A DNA stretch of 64,000 nucleotides from NCBI RefSeq assembly GCF_011752975.1, contig NZ_VWWP01000007.1, positions 124,001 to 188,000 of the forward strand, read 5' to 3'. This document shows, piece by piece, positions 17,621 to 25,830 of this stretch. The notes beneath the pieces are model-generated. The model did not search any database. It was not told the DNA's origin and was given only the letters and a program-made list of their open reading frames with translations. Position 1 is the stretch's first letter, and each line of letters opens with the position of its first letter. The stretch comes from Chryseobacterium sp. Tr-659. GTDB lineage: Bacteria; Bacteroidota; Bacteroidia; Flavobacteriales; Weeksellaceae. The position numbers and the translations under genes were made by a program.

Positions 17621-17665
17621 AAGGCAAACGGGGTTCCTATATTTTTGGAAAATACTCCCCGCCTT
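17621..17665 (+). repeat. TTCCTATA hairpin 2
   Basis: Outer stem AAGG/CCTT, inner stem CGGGG/CCCCG (17629-17633 with 17657-17661), and a loop starting TTCCTATA at 17634. Compared with hairpin 1, both strands of the inner stem have changed together while the loop motif is kept, which is covariation within one array. Confidence 0.75.
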
Positions 17666-17678
17666 TTTTAAAAATTAT

Positions 17679-17730
17679 AGGTAAAAGGAGTTCCTATACT
17701 ATTCACTTTTAATGAACATACTCCTCACTT
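17679..17730 (+). repeat. TTCCTATA hairpin 3
   Basis: Outer stem AGGT/ACTT with one G-T pair, inner stem GGAG/CTCC (17687-17690 with 17721-17724), and a loop starting TTCCTATA at 17691. Its 3' end is only 16 bases before the ATG at 17747, so the array forms the 5' untranslated region of the next gene if transcribed. Confidence 0.7.
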
Positions 17731-17746
17731 ATTTAATTTTATTATT

Positions 17747-19498
17747 ATGAAAACACTACAACTGTTTAATGCCGTTCTGGCTAAAAGGTCTGATGAAAAA
17801 CCTTTTGTTTCCGATGACGGATTCGTAATTGAATCTGATGCGCTTTGGGCAAAAAAAGAGATCATCAGTTATTATTCAAAAGAGAAATTGAATGGAAATG
17901 ATCTTAATAAAACTTTTCATAAGTCCTGGGAAGTTATCAGGAACAGTACCCGGTTTGAACTGTTGATGGAACAGATCACTCATTATATTTCAACCTATGG
18001 AAGCCGCTTTCAGGATGAAATTTATATTCCGGATGAAGTATTGAATATTCCTAACATGAAATTGAATTTCAAAGTTTTTAAAGCTTATTCTCTGGAAGAA
18101 ATGACAGATAAATGTTTGTCATTGCTTAAGTCCGGAATTGCTTTAAAGGAAGAAACTATTAATGATCTGCTTTACATTCTAACGAAAGAGCTTGGTTATA
18201 CTTTTACGGGTAAGGAAAATATCAGAAATAAGGAAGCTGTTATAAAAATAGCAGATCTGTATCATGTTTATCCTGAAAATACAGTTGAGTTTTTCCGTTA
18301 TATAATTTATAAAACAACGAATACAACGCTTTTAATTAAAAATGATGAACTGATTTCCTTAATCAAGCAAAGCAGATTTGACCCAAGCTATTTCTTTGAA
18401 AATTTTGGTCTGGAAAAATTAGCAGAAATTTTTAACAGATTTAAACCGCTATTTCTTGCGTATAAAAACAAATCTTCAAAAACGATTAATAAAATTTCAA
18501 AGCTATCCAAGGTTTACCATCAGCCATTAGTTTCAAACCCTTTGAATGATGCTACCAGTACATTGCTGGAAGAAAGTGACCTTCACTGGCTTGATAATGC
18601 AACTCCGTTTGCACTTTTTAAAGCTTTATCTGCATGTTATCAGAGAATGTACGGACAGGATACTTTTGTGTACAGAATCAGAAATGGTAAATCATGGGTT
18701 AAAACCGGGAAAAACAGTTCGGTAAATGAGATGAATTTTGATTTTATCCTGGCTTATTTAAAATCCAGATTCGATCTTTCAGGAAAGAAATTCTATTTTC
18801 CTGAGGATGTAGAATTCGGACTTCCTACTTCTGAAAAGATGTTTGTGGGAAATATTCCGACAGGAACAAGGTTCTCCGGTGAAAAACTTGCCGTGGGTAT
18901 CTATTGGGAAGATGCATGGGGAGCTAATGACCTCGATCTTTCCGGATTGAATATCAGCGGAAAAACAGGTTGGAATGCGGCCTATAATCAGGGAGACGGA
19001 AATCTGATGTATTCAGGAGATATGACTTCTGCACCTAATGGTGCTGTTGAATATCTGTATGCGAACAATGGCCTGAATACACCTACTCTGATCATGAATA
19101 ATGTTTACTCAGGAAAGACTGAATGTGGTTATAAAATTGTTGTAGGAAAAGGAGATCATATTTCGAGAGATTATATGATGAACCCGAATCATCTTTTTGC
19201 AGAAGCCAGATGTAATTCTGTTCAAAGACAGACTATTCTGGGGATGTTGCTGCCTAAAGGAGAAAAACAGTCTTTTGTACTTCTGAATTTCGGTGCGGGG
19301 CATTCTCATGTTTCAGGAAATTCCGAGATCTCGGTAATGGCGACTAATGCGCTTTATCAGCAATGGTATGAGCCAATGTCTTTTAATCTTTTGATTAAAG
19401 AATTAGGAGCAACCATCACCTCTGAAAAAAATGAATCAGATTTCGATTTCTCACTGGAAAGTCTTGAAAAAGATAGTTTTACCAGAGTTTTTAAATAA
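17747..19498 (+). CDS. unknown protein with helical N-terminus and TerD-like C-terminus
   Basis: 583 aa, cytoplasmic. Residues 1-300 are almost all predicted helix and could be HEAT-like repeats (KSWEVIRNSTRFELLMEQIT, LTKELGYTFTGKEN, EFFRYIIYKTTNT). Residues 370-520 resemble a TerD-type beta sandwich: ANDLDLSGLNISG, then LMYSGDMTSAPNGAVEYLY, with the DLD and SGD acidic motifs. I do not recognise a von Willebrand A domain, so it is not a standard Ro/TROVE protein. The gene follows the hairpin array and the tRNA-like RNA and ends at a clear terminator. By position it is a candidate RNA-binding partner of the tRNA-like RNA; that is inference. Confidence 0.7.
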   Translation: MKTLQLFNAVLAKRSDEKPFVSDDGFVIESDALWAKKEIISYYSKEKLNGNDLNKTFHKSWEVIRNSTRFELLMEQITHYISTYGSRFQDEIYIPDEVLNIPNMKLNFKVFKAYSLEEMTDKCLSLLKSGIALKEETINDLLYILTKELGYTFTGKENIRNKEAVIKIADLYHVYPENTVEFFRYIIYKTTNTTLLIKNDELISLIKQSRFDPSYFFENFGLEKLAEIFNRFKPLFLAYKNKSSKTINKISKLSKVYHQPLVSNPLNDATSTLLEESDLHWLDNATPFALFKALSACYQRMYGQDTFVYRIRNGKSWVKTGKNSSVNEMNFDFILAYLKSRFDLSGKKFYFPEDVEFGLPTSEKMFVGNIPTGTRFSGEKLAVGIYWEDAWGANDLDLSGLNISGKTGWNAAYNQGDGNLMYSGDMTSAPNGAVEYLYANNGLNTPTLIMNNVYSGKTECGYKIVVGKGDHISRDYMMNPNHLFAEARCNSVQRQTILGMLLPKGEKQSFVLLNFGAGHSHVSGNSEISVMATNALYQQWYEPMSFNLLIKELGATITSEKNESDFDFSLESLEKDSFTRVFK

Positions 19499-19508
19499 TT
19501 TTTTCTAG

Positions 19509-19538
19509 CGTCACCTGAATATCGGGTGGCGTTTTTTT
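19509..19538 (+). terminator. terminator of the 583-aa protein gene
   Basis: CGTCACC (19509-19515) pairs with GGTGGCG (19525-19531), followed by seven T. Confidence 0.85.
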
Positions 19539-19564
19539 GAAACAAAATAGTGAAAAACCATTCA

Positions 19565-19626
19565 GTCAAAAAATTCTTTGATTTTTCGCCGCCTCTCCAG
19601 AGGAAGGAAATTCTCCCGTTTTCAAC
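19565..19626 (+). repeat. dispersed intergenic repeat, copy B
   Basis: TCAAAAAATTCTTTGATTTT followed by CGCCGCCTCTCC..GAGGAAGGAAATTCTCCCG. Aligns base by base with the reverse complement of 13884-13944, so it is the same family in opposite orientation. Confidence 0.6.
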
Positions 19627-19712
19627 TCAAACATGGATCTTTTTATCCATACTTTTTTCATTCTGTAGGAATTAAAATATTCTATTCTTGATAGTAACGA
19701 CTTTTATAATGG

Positions 19713-20267
19713 CTATACATTCATTTTTTTGACAGAATAAAGCCCTTCATTTACAGTAATAATGACTTTCTTTCCATAATCAATCTGAATCTTGAACATA
19801 TTTTCAAGAGGAAACTGAAGCACCGTCTGAAGAATCAGCCGAATGGCTCCGGCATGAGTAATGATAAGTATTGTATGCAGATGTTCTTTCTGAATCAGCT
19901 CATTCCAGAAAGCAAGGATTCGAGATTGCATTTCAAGCAGGTTTTCTCCGTTTGTTGCTCTTATATTGATAAAATCATTATACCAGGGATTGATTTCTTC
20001 TTCAGGAATTTCAGTCCATTTTTTCAGTTCCCAACTCCCAAAATTCATTTCCCGTAGTCTTTCATCAGTCTGATAATTTAGTTTAAAATGATCGGCCAAG
20101 AGTGTACAACGATGGGAAGGACTTGAAATAACCCAGTCAAAATCCGTATCGAAATTCAAATCATTAAAATCTTCATGATATTCCTTACGCAAAGGCATTT
20201 CTGCGAAGCCATAACACAGATTTTCCGGATTTTCTACAGCGGTATGACGAATCAGATGAATTTCCAT
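19713..20267 (-). CDS. cobC: histidine phosphatase, probable alpha-ribazole phosphatase
   Basis: 184 aa. LIRHTAVENPE at the N-terminus is the RHxxx catalytic motif of the phosphoglycerate-mutase-like family, and IITHAGAIR near residue 140 supplies the second His. SSPSHRCTLLAD and NFGSWE are typical of CobC. It removes the phosphate from alpha-ribazole-5'-phosphate or adenosylcobalamin-5'-phosphate late in B12 assembly. The assignment rests mainly on overlap with cobS (start codons within 16 bases) in a cobT-cobS-cobC operon. Confidence 0.88.
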   Translation of the reverse strand: MEIHLIRHTAVENPENLCYGFAEMPLRKEYHEDFNDLNFDTDFDWVISSPSHRCTLLADHFKLNYQTDERLREMNFGSWELKKWTEIPEEEINPWYNDFINIRATNGENLLEMQSRILAFWNELIQKEHLHTILIITHAGAIRLILQTVLQFPLENMFKIQIDYGKKVIITVNEGLYSVKKMNV

Positions 20268-21034
20268 ACGATTATTGTTCCCAGATAAAATAAAACTTCA
20301 GTTACCTGCTGTACCGCCCCAAGACAGTCTCCCGTATATCCTCCGATATGCTTTTTAAAATACCACCCCATACAGATCTTTCCAAGATAAGCTAAAGCAA
20401 AAGCAAACATTAAACGCCAGTCGGGAATGAGAGCAAAAGAAATCAGAACACTTACAAATCCTACGATCAGAGCCATTCCATCTAAGGGTTTATTCGCTAG
20501 GGGTTTGGATTTACTGGTATCAATATCTGTAACATAATGATGAGTGTAGATCATAGTTCCGGAAATAAACCTGCTTGCAGAATGAGCCAGAATAATAATA
20601 CATAAGGTCTTCAACACATCAATCGTTCCCAAAGCCTGGATACTAAGAAACTTTAAAGCAAAAAGCAGAATAATCCCTATTGTTCCGTATGCTCCTACCC
20701 GGCTGTCTTTCATAATAGTCAGAATTTTCTCTTTTCCATATCCGCCCCCGAAACTATCACACATATCTGTAAAACCGTCTTCGTGAAATGCTCCTGTGAG
20801 TAAAACACTGCTGATTATCATCAGAACAATTCCTATTTCCAGATTAAAAAGCTGGGAAGAAAGATATAAAATGGCAGCATTTATCAAGCCTACCAGCAAT
20901 CCGATCCAGGCAAAATATTTCTGGGATTTATTCATGATCTCCCCGGAATATGGAATGGTAAAAGGAACCGGAATACGGGTAAAGAACATTAGAGCTGTGG
21001 CAAAATAAATCAGTTCGTTTTTAAGTCCTTTCAT
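20252..21034 (-). CDS. cobS: adenosylcobinamide-GDP ribazoletransferase
   Basis: 260 aa, multi-pass membrane protein. Joins adenosylcobinamide-GDP to alpha-ribazole. ATALMFFTRIPVP at the N-terminus, GAFHEDGFTDMCDSFGGGYGKEKILTIMKDSRVGAYG near residue 80-115 (acidic CobS motif) and GGYTGDCLGAVQQVTEV near the C-terminus are diagnostic. It overlaps cobT at its start and cobC at its end. Confidence 0.95.
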   Translation of the reverse strand: MKGLKNELIYFATALMFFTRIPVPFTIPYSGEIMNKSQKYFAWIGLLVGLINAAILYLSSQLFNLEIGIVLMIISSVLLTGAFHEDGFTDMCDSFGGGYGKEKILTIMKDSRVGAYGTIGIILLFALKFLSIQALGTIDVLKTLCIIILAHSASRFISGTMIYTHHYVTDIDTSKSKPLANKPLDGMALIVGFVSVLISFALIPDWRLMFAFALAYLGKICMGWYFKKHIGGYTGDCLGAVQQVTEVLFYLGTIIVWKFI

Positions 21035-22038
21035 TATTCTTTATTTGATACATGTGCATCTTCAAAACTTGACATTTCATTCAGGAAATTAACCGCACTT
21101 TGAATAAGCGGATATGCCAACGCACAGCCTGTTCCTTCTCCCAGACGCAGATTTAAATTCAGCAGGGCTTTTTGTCCCAACAATTCCAACAGTTGAAGAT
21201 GAGCGTTTTCATCACTTACATGACAGAAAATACAGTTCTTCAGAATTTCAGGATTCTTTTTCCACGCTGCAGCCACAGCAACAGTGGCGATGAAACCGTC
21301 TACCATAATCAGCATATTCTGACGAAACGCTTCTTCCATAGCACCAATCATCTGGACAATTTCCAATCCGCCGAAAGTTTGCGTGATCTCATCAACAGCC
21401 GATACATCCGAATGTCTTTCAATGGCCTGAGACAAGATACGGATCTTATTCTGCAACTGATCATCATTCAAACCTGTCCCTCTTCCGATGCAGCTTACAA
21501 GAGGAAGGTCAAAGAGCTTACTCATCATTAGTGAAGAAGCCGAAGTATTACCGATTCCCATTTCTCCGAATCCGATGATATTACATCCTGTTGCTGCAAT
21601 TTCAGATACCACAGATCTTCCGTTTTCCAAAGCCTGGTGGTACTCTTCCGATGTCATTGCGGGTTCTTCCAGAATATTACGGCTTGATTTTCTCACTTTT
21701 CTATCAATCAAAGCTAAACCGCTGGGAAAATCAAAATTCACACCGGCATCAACAATTTTGATTTCAATTCCCTGTTGTCTGCAAAAAACATTGATGGCTG
21801 CTCCTCCACCCAGAAAATTCATCACCATTTGATAGGTTACTTCCTGTGGATAGGCACTCACTCCTGCTCCTGCAATTCCATGATCTGCTGCAAAGACCAC
21901 CATATAAGGGGATAAGAGCTCAGGAGAAGTTGTATTTTGAACCATTCCTATTTTATGAGCAAGGTGTTCCAGATCTCCCAATGCACCTAAAGGCTTTGTT
22001 TTAAAATCAATTTTATGCTGTAATTCGTTTGATAACAT
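21034..22038 (-). CDS. cobT: nicotinate-nucleotide--dimethylbenzimidazole phosphoribosyltransferase
   Basis: 334 aa from ATG 22038; the longer frame to 22092 begins with TTG. Makes alpha-ribazole phosphate from nicotinate mononucleotide and the lower ligand. KTKPLGALGDLEHLAHKIG, FAADHGIAGAGVSAYPQEVT, GEMGIGNTSASS and the C-terminal RLGEGTGCALA with its general-base Glu are family signatures. First gene of a cobT-cobS-cobC operon; cobU is not in the window. I see no cobalamin riboswitch upstream, where only about 140 bases separate it from the operator and promoter of the RlaP operon. Confidence 0.95.
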   Translation of the reverse strand: MLSNELQHKIDFKTKPLGALGDLEHLAHKIGMVQNTTSPELLSPYMVVFAADHGIAGAGVSAYPQEVTYQMVMNFLGGGAAINVFCRQQGIEIKIVDAGVNFDFPSGLALIDRKVRKSSRNILEEPAMTSEEYHQALENGRSVVSEIAATGCNIIGFGEMGIGNTSASSLMMSKLFDLPLVSCIGRGTGLNDDQLQNKIRILSQAIERHSDVSAVDEITQTFGGLEIVQMIGAMEEAFRQNMLIMVDGFIATVAVAAAWKKNPEILKNCIFCHVSDENAHLQLLELLGQKALLNLNLRLGEGTGCALAYPLIQSAVNFLNEMSSFEDAHVSNKE

Positions 22039-22176
22039 GGATGTAATGGAGTTAAGATGTGCAATATTAGTGAAATGAGGTATTTTGTACAATGTATTTT
22101 AGATGTTAAATGCCCTTGCCCACATTATTCTTTTACTTTCAAAACTTTTTAGCAGAAATCCCGTAAATCAAAACAT

Positions 22177-22212
22177 TACGTAATAACATTGCGTACATCC
22201 TCTGTTACTTTG
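22177..22212 (+). promoter_or_regulatory. RlaP operon promoter with shared operator
   Basis: TACGTAATAACATTGCGTA (22177-22195) is a near-perfect palindrome with one mismatch between arms. Nine bases later comes TTACTTTG (22205-22212). This copies the rtcB promoter arrangement exactly in spacing, implying one regulator for both operons. ATTACGTAAT at its left is itself a perfect palindrome. Confidence 0.7.
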
Positions 22213-22230
22213 CATTATAAATAAAAAAAC

Positions 22231-22977
22231 ATGACACCAAAAATACTGGAAAAAATAAAAGAAGTCGAGGCAAGACGTGGCGTAGAAGTCCTTCTTGCAG
22301 TAGAATCAGGAAGCAGAGCCTGGGGATTTGCTTCTCCTGACAGCGATTATGATATACGTTTCATATACCGCCATGAAAAAGACTGGTATCTTTCTCCCTG
22401 GGATAAGGATGAAACAATAGAGTTTATGACAGAAGATGATCTTGACGGCTCCGGCTGGGATCTGAGAAAGACTTTTCACCTTTTACTAAAGTCAAACGCG
22501 GCATTGCTGAGCTGGTTCTATTCCCCTATCGTTTATAAAGCGGATGAAAAGTTTATGGAACTGTTCACACCATTGGTTGATGCCTGCTTTTCTCCGATAG
22601 CTGTTTCTTATCATTATTTAAGCATGAGTAAGAAATATCTGGAAGCCTGCAGAACTGATGAAGTAAAATTAAAAAGTTACTTTTATTACTTACGAACTAC
22701 ATTAACAGGAAAATGGATCATAGAAAAAGGAACCGTTCCTCCTGTATTGTTCAGTGATCTGCTTGTTTTAACGGATGATGCAACCAGACGGAAAATAGAA
22801 GATCTAGTCACCTTAAAAGCAGCCAAAGGAGAATCCTATTACCATCCGAACGATTGGGATCTTTTTGATTTCCTTGAGAAAACCGTCACGGAGAATGAAG
22901 AAAAATCAAAGAGCCTGGCAGGAGGAAAGGTGGATAAAGGTGAGATGGAGAGGGTTTTCAGGGAGATATTAAAGTAA
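22231..22977 (+). CDS. RlaP-type nucleotidyltransferase 1
   Basis: 248 aa. ESGSRAWGFASPDSDYDIRF near residues 25-45 is the GS..DxD active site of the polymerase-beta nucleotidyltransferase fold. The context fits the PF10127 (RlaP) family, which comparative genomics links to RNA repair with RtcB or other ligases; its biochemical reaction is not firmly known. The rest is helical. First gene of a four-gene plus-strand operon behind the shared operator. Confidence 0.88.
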   Translation: MTPKILEKIKEVEARRGVEVLLAVESGSRAWGFASPDSDYDIRFIYRHEKDWYLSPWDKDETIEFMTEDDLDGSGWDLRKTFHLLLKSNAALLSWFYSPIVYKADEKFMELFTPLVDACFSPIAVSYHYLSMSKKYLEACRTDEVKLKSYFYYLRTTLTGKWIIEKGTVPPVLFSDLLVLTDDATRRKIEDLVTLKAAKGESYYHPNDWDLFDFLEKTVTENEEKSKSLAGGKVDKGEMERVFREILK

Positions 22978-23034
22978 AATGATATAAAAGCTTATGTGTA
23001 TTAATTAAAAAAGCTGTATTAAAAAATTAGAGTT

Positions 23035-23469
23035 ATGGAAATGGTTATTTTCACTGGGATTCCTGCAAGTGGAAAGAGTTCCTTTTACAAGGAGTATTTT
23101 TTCAATTCGCACATCAGAATCAGCTTGGATTTACTGAACACAAGAAATAAAGAAGGAAAGTTACTTCAGTATTGTTTTGAAACACAATCAAAGATGGTCA
23201 TTGATAATACGAATATAACGAAAGAAAGCCGGAAAAAATATATTGAATACGCTCTACATAACAAATATGAAGTGATCGGGTATTATTTCGAAAGCAGTAT
23301 TCAGGATTGTTTGGAACGAAACAAAAACAGAAAAGATTCTATCAATGAAATTGGAATAAAGGCGAAATATAAAGAGCTGGAAAAGCCATTATTTGAGGAA
23401 GGTTTTGATAAAATATTCATAGTAAAAATTGTAGGAGAAAAATTTGAAATTTGTGATTATGAAATTTGA
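23035..23469 (+). CDS. P-loop kinase, polynucleotide-kinase-like
   Basis: 144 aa. MVIFTGIPASGKSSFYKEYF is a Walker A (GxPxxGKS). ISLDLLN and KMVIDNTNITKESRKKYIEYA match the D(D/N)TN segment typical of polynucleotide kinase and related P-loop kinases. RNKNRKD could be the lid. This is just a kinase domain with no phosphatase or ligase fused. In an RNA-repair operon it could phosphorylate 5'-OH ends. Its 3' end overlaps the next gene by 11 bases, indicating coupled translation. Confidence 0.85.
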   Translation: MEMVIFTGIPASGKSSFYKEYFFNSHIRISLDLLNTRNKEGKLLQYCFETQSKMVIDNTNITKESRKKYIEYALHNKYEVIGYYFESSIQDCLERNKNRKDSINEIGIKAKYKELEKPLFEEGFDKIFIVKIVGEKFEICDYEI

Positions 23470-24220
23470 AGAAATAGAAGCTTTAATGCGCAAAAATGAA
23501 AGTCTTTCGGAACAGTATGTCCTCCCGGAAAACTTTATTGTTGTGAGATTAGACGGAAGAGGATTTACAAAGCTCACCAAAGAGAAACTGTCGCTTGAAA
23601 AGCCCTTTGACAAGAGATTCAGTGAGGTGATGGTTGATATAACAAAGCATCTTTTTAACATTGGATTTAAGGTCATCTATGGTTATACTCAAAGTGATGA
23701 AATTTCACTGCTAATCCATAAAAATGATAATACTTTCAGCAGAAAAATAAGAAAAATTAATTCTATACTAGCGGGGGAAGCGAGCGCTTTTTTCAGTTTG
23801 CAGTTTCAGGAAATCTGTGTTTTTGACTGTCGAACAATTGCCATTCCTAATTTGGAAATGCTTCTGGATTATTTTTGCTGGAGACAGGAAGATTCTCACA
23901 GAAATTCACTTTCGGCTTATTGTTACTGGACATTAAGAAAAAATGGATTGAGTGCAAAGCAGGCTACGGAAAAAATTGAAAAGATGTCTATGACTGATAA
24001 AAACGAATTACTTTTTCAGCATGGGATCAATTATAATACTCTTCCCATATGGCAAAAAAGAGGGATAGGAATTTTAAATAAAGAAGTGAAAAAACAAAGT
24101 TTCAATCCTGTTACAAAAGAGCCTGTTGTTTATTTGAGAAACGAACTGTTTGTGGAAAAAGAATTGATGATCCGCGAGGAATATAGAGTTTTTTTAAGAG
24201 AAATTTTTGATACATTTTAA
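23459..24220 (+). CDS. Thg1-like 3'-5' polymerase (tRNAHis guanylyltransferase family)
   Basis: 253 aa from ATG 23459; the longer frame begins with TTG at 23444. FIVVRLDGRGFTKLTKEKL near residue 25 and YTQSDEISLL near 75 hold the two metal-binding carboxylates of the Thg1 fold. HRNSLSAYCYW takes the place of the HINNLYN motif. Thg1-like proteins add nucleotides in the 3'-to-5' direction to 5'-truncated tRNAs, a repair reaction. Bacterial members are sporadic. Neighbouring kinase, RlaP and co-regulated RtcB fit RNA end repair. Confidence 0.92.
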   Translation: MKFEEIEALMRKNESLSEQYVLPENFIVVRLDGRGFTKLTKEKLSLEKPFDKRFSEVMVDITKHLFNIGFKVIYGYTQSDEISLLIHKNDNTFSRKIRKINSILAGEASAFFSLQFQEICVFDCRTIAIPNLEMLLDYFCWRQEDSHRNSLSAYCYWTLRKNGLSAKQATEKIEKMSMTDKNELLFQHGINYNTLPIWQKRGIGILNKEVKKQSFNPVTKEPVVYLRNELFVEKELMIREEYRVFLREIFDTF

Positions 24221-24269
24221 TTTTTTGAAGTCAACTTCCACAATTATCACCAGAAAGAAATATAAAATT

Positions 24270-25331
24270 ATGACCATTTCAGACCTAAAAAACAAAAACC
24301 TCCTCCTCTTCGAAGCCATCTCCGGAAGTCGCGCTTTCGGATTAGCAACGGAAACTTCAGATACGGATATCCGTGGGGTATATTACCTGCCGAAGGAAGA
24401 TTTCTTTGGGCTGAATTATATTCCGCAGATTTCCAATGAAACGAATGATATTACCTATTATGAAATCGGGAGGTTTGTAGAATTATTGCAGAAAAATAAT
24501 CCTAATATTCTGGAAATTCTGGCCAGTCCGGAAGATTGTATTCAATATAAACATCCTTTGATGGATCTGCTGAAAACGGAGGATTTTCTTTCGAAATTGT
24601 GCAAAGATACTTTTGCAGGATATGCCATTTCACAAATCAAAAAAGCGAAAGGTCTTAACAAAAAAATTGTAAACCCACTTGATAAAGAAAGAAAATCAAT
24701 TCTGGATTTCTGTTTTATCCTTGATGGGCAAGGTTCTGTATCTTTGAAAAAATGGTTACTGGAAAATGAAAAAATTCAGGAACGCTGCGGATTAGCAGGC
24801 ATTGATCATACAAAGGGAATGTTCGCTTTGTTTTATGATAACTTCGGAAATTTGGGCTATAAAGGAATAACTCAACATGAAGAAGCCAACCAGGTTTCCG
24901 TATCATCCGTTCCGAAAGAAGAGAAACCGACTGCTTATCTGTTCTGCAATCTGGATGCTTATTCCGTTTACTGTAAGGAGTACAGGGAGTATTGGAAATG
25001 GGCTGCTGAGCGTAACGAAGACCGGTATAATGTCAACCAGATGCATGGCCAAAATTATGACAGTAAAAATATGATGCATACGATCCGGCTGCTGCAGTCG
25101 TGTGAACAGATATTTAAAATCAACGCTCTGAAAATCCATGTAGAAAACAGGAATGAGCTGTTGGATATTAAATCAGGAAATCAATCTTATGAAAAGGTGA
25201 TGCAAAAGGCAGAAAATCTTATACAAGCTATAGAAAGTCATTATTCAAACTCCAGCCTTCCAGACTCTCCGGATCTGGAAAAAACAACAAAACTCCTGGT
25301 CCAGATAAGAGAAAAACTATATAATAAGTAA
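24270..25331 (+). CDS. RlaP-type nucleotidyltransferase 2
   Basis: 353 aa from ATG 24270; an upstream in-frame start at 24207 lies within the 3' end of the Thg1-like gene. AISGSRAFGLATETSDTDIRGVY near residue 15 carries the GS..DxD motif. It is longer than paralogue 1 and shares little with it outside the active site. FVELLQKNNPNILEILASPED and MMHTIRLLQSCEQIF are characteristic of the family. It ends the operon. Probably adds nucleotides in the same repair pathway; substrate unknown. Confidence 0.9.
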   Translation: MTISDLKNKNLLLFEAISGSRAFGLATETSDTDIRGVYYLPKEDFFGLNYIPQISNETNDITYYEIGRFVELLQKNNPNILEILASPEDCIQYKHPLMDLLKTEDFLSKLCKDTFAGYAISQIKKAKGLNKKIVNPLDKERKSILDFCFILDGQGSVSLKKWLLENEKIQERCGLAGIDHTKGMFALFYDNFGNLGYKGITQHEEANQVSVSSVPKEEKPTAYLFCNLDAYSVYCKEYREYWKWAAERNEDRYNVNQMHGQNYDSKNMMHTIRLLQSCEQIFKINALKIHVENRNELLDIKSGNQSYEKVMQKAENLIQAIESHYSNSSLPDSPDLEKTTKLLVQIREKLYNK

Positions 25332-25381
25332 TGGATAGTGGGGTGATTGGATTCCAGCACTCCACTTTCAAACTCAATAAC

Positions 25382-25723
25382 TCACTTCTTCGAAGCCTTT
25401 GCGATTGGGTTATAATCCAGACAGATCTTGATCCAGTATTCAAAGTCATCCGGTTTCTGAAAACCAATGGGTTCTACGTAGCAATAGCCCTGAAGCTGCT
25501 TTTCTTTCATAATCATCGGCAGGAAGCCTTTCTTTTCCGAAACCTCATCTTCCAATTCAGGATCATAACGGCACATGAGATTATCGTGACTCACATTAAT
25601 ACACATTTTTCCGTTCACAAGAAAAGATAGTCCGCTGAACATTTTCTTCTCTTCAACCTCAATATTTTCAACAATTGAAAGTCGTTCACGGATGCGGTCG
25701 GCAAGTTCAATACTATAAGCCAT
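25382..25723 (-). CDS. TfoX N-terminal domain protein
   Basis: 113 aa, the length of a stand-alone TfoX/Sxy N-terminal domain. VEEKKMFSGLSFLVNGKMCINV and the following strand (DNLMCRYDPE) are typical. In gamma-proteobacteria TfoX promotes competence, but single-domain versions in Bacteroidota have no known role. It is convergent with the RlaP operon. Confidence 0.88.
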   Translation of the reverse strand: MAYSIELADRIRERLSIVENIEVEEKKMFSGLSFLVNGKMCINVSHDNLMCRYDPELEDEVSEKKGFLPMIMKEKQLQGYCYVEPIGFQKPDDFEYWIKICLDYNPIAKASKK

Positions 25724-25830
25724 GATTTCAGATTTTTTATCATTTAAAATTAATTAAAAACTGCGATTATAACAACATTTACAATACTTCATTTGGAAGA
25801 TCATAATTCAAAAAAATAAAATTTTATTTA

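Noticed and set aside
17565..17730. Possible CRISPR-like array
   Set aside because: Units differ in stem sequence, spacing is irregular, and the conserved part is a hairpin loop motif, not a direct repeat with unique spacers; no cas genes are near.
22039..22230. Cobalamin riboswitch upstream of cobT
   Set aside because: I found no B12-box-like segment; the short gap holds the shared operator and promoter of the RlaP operon.
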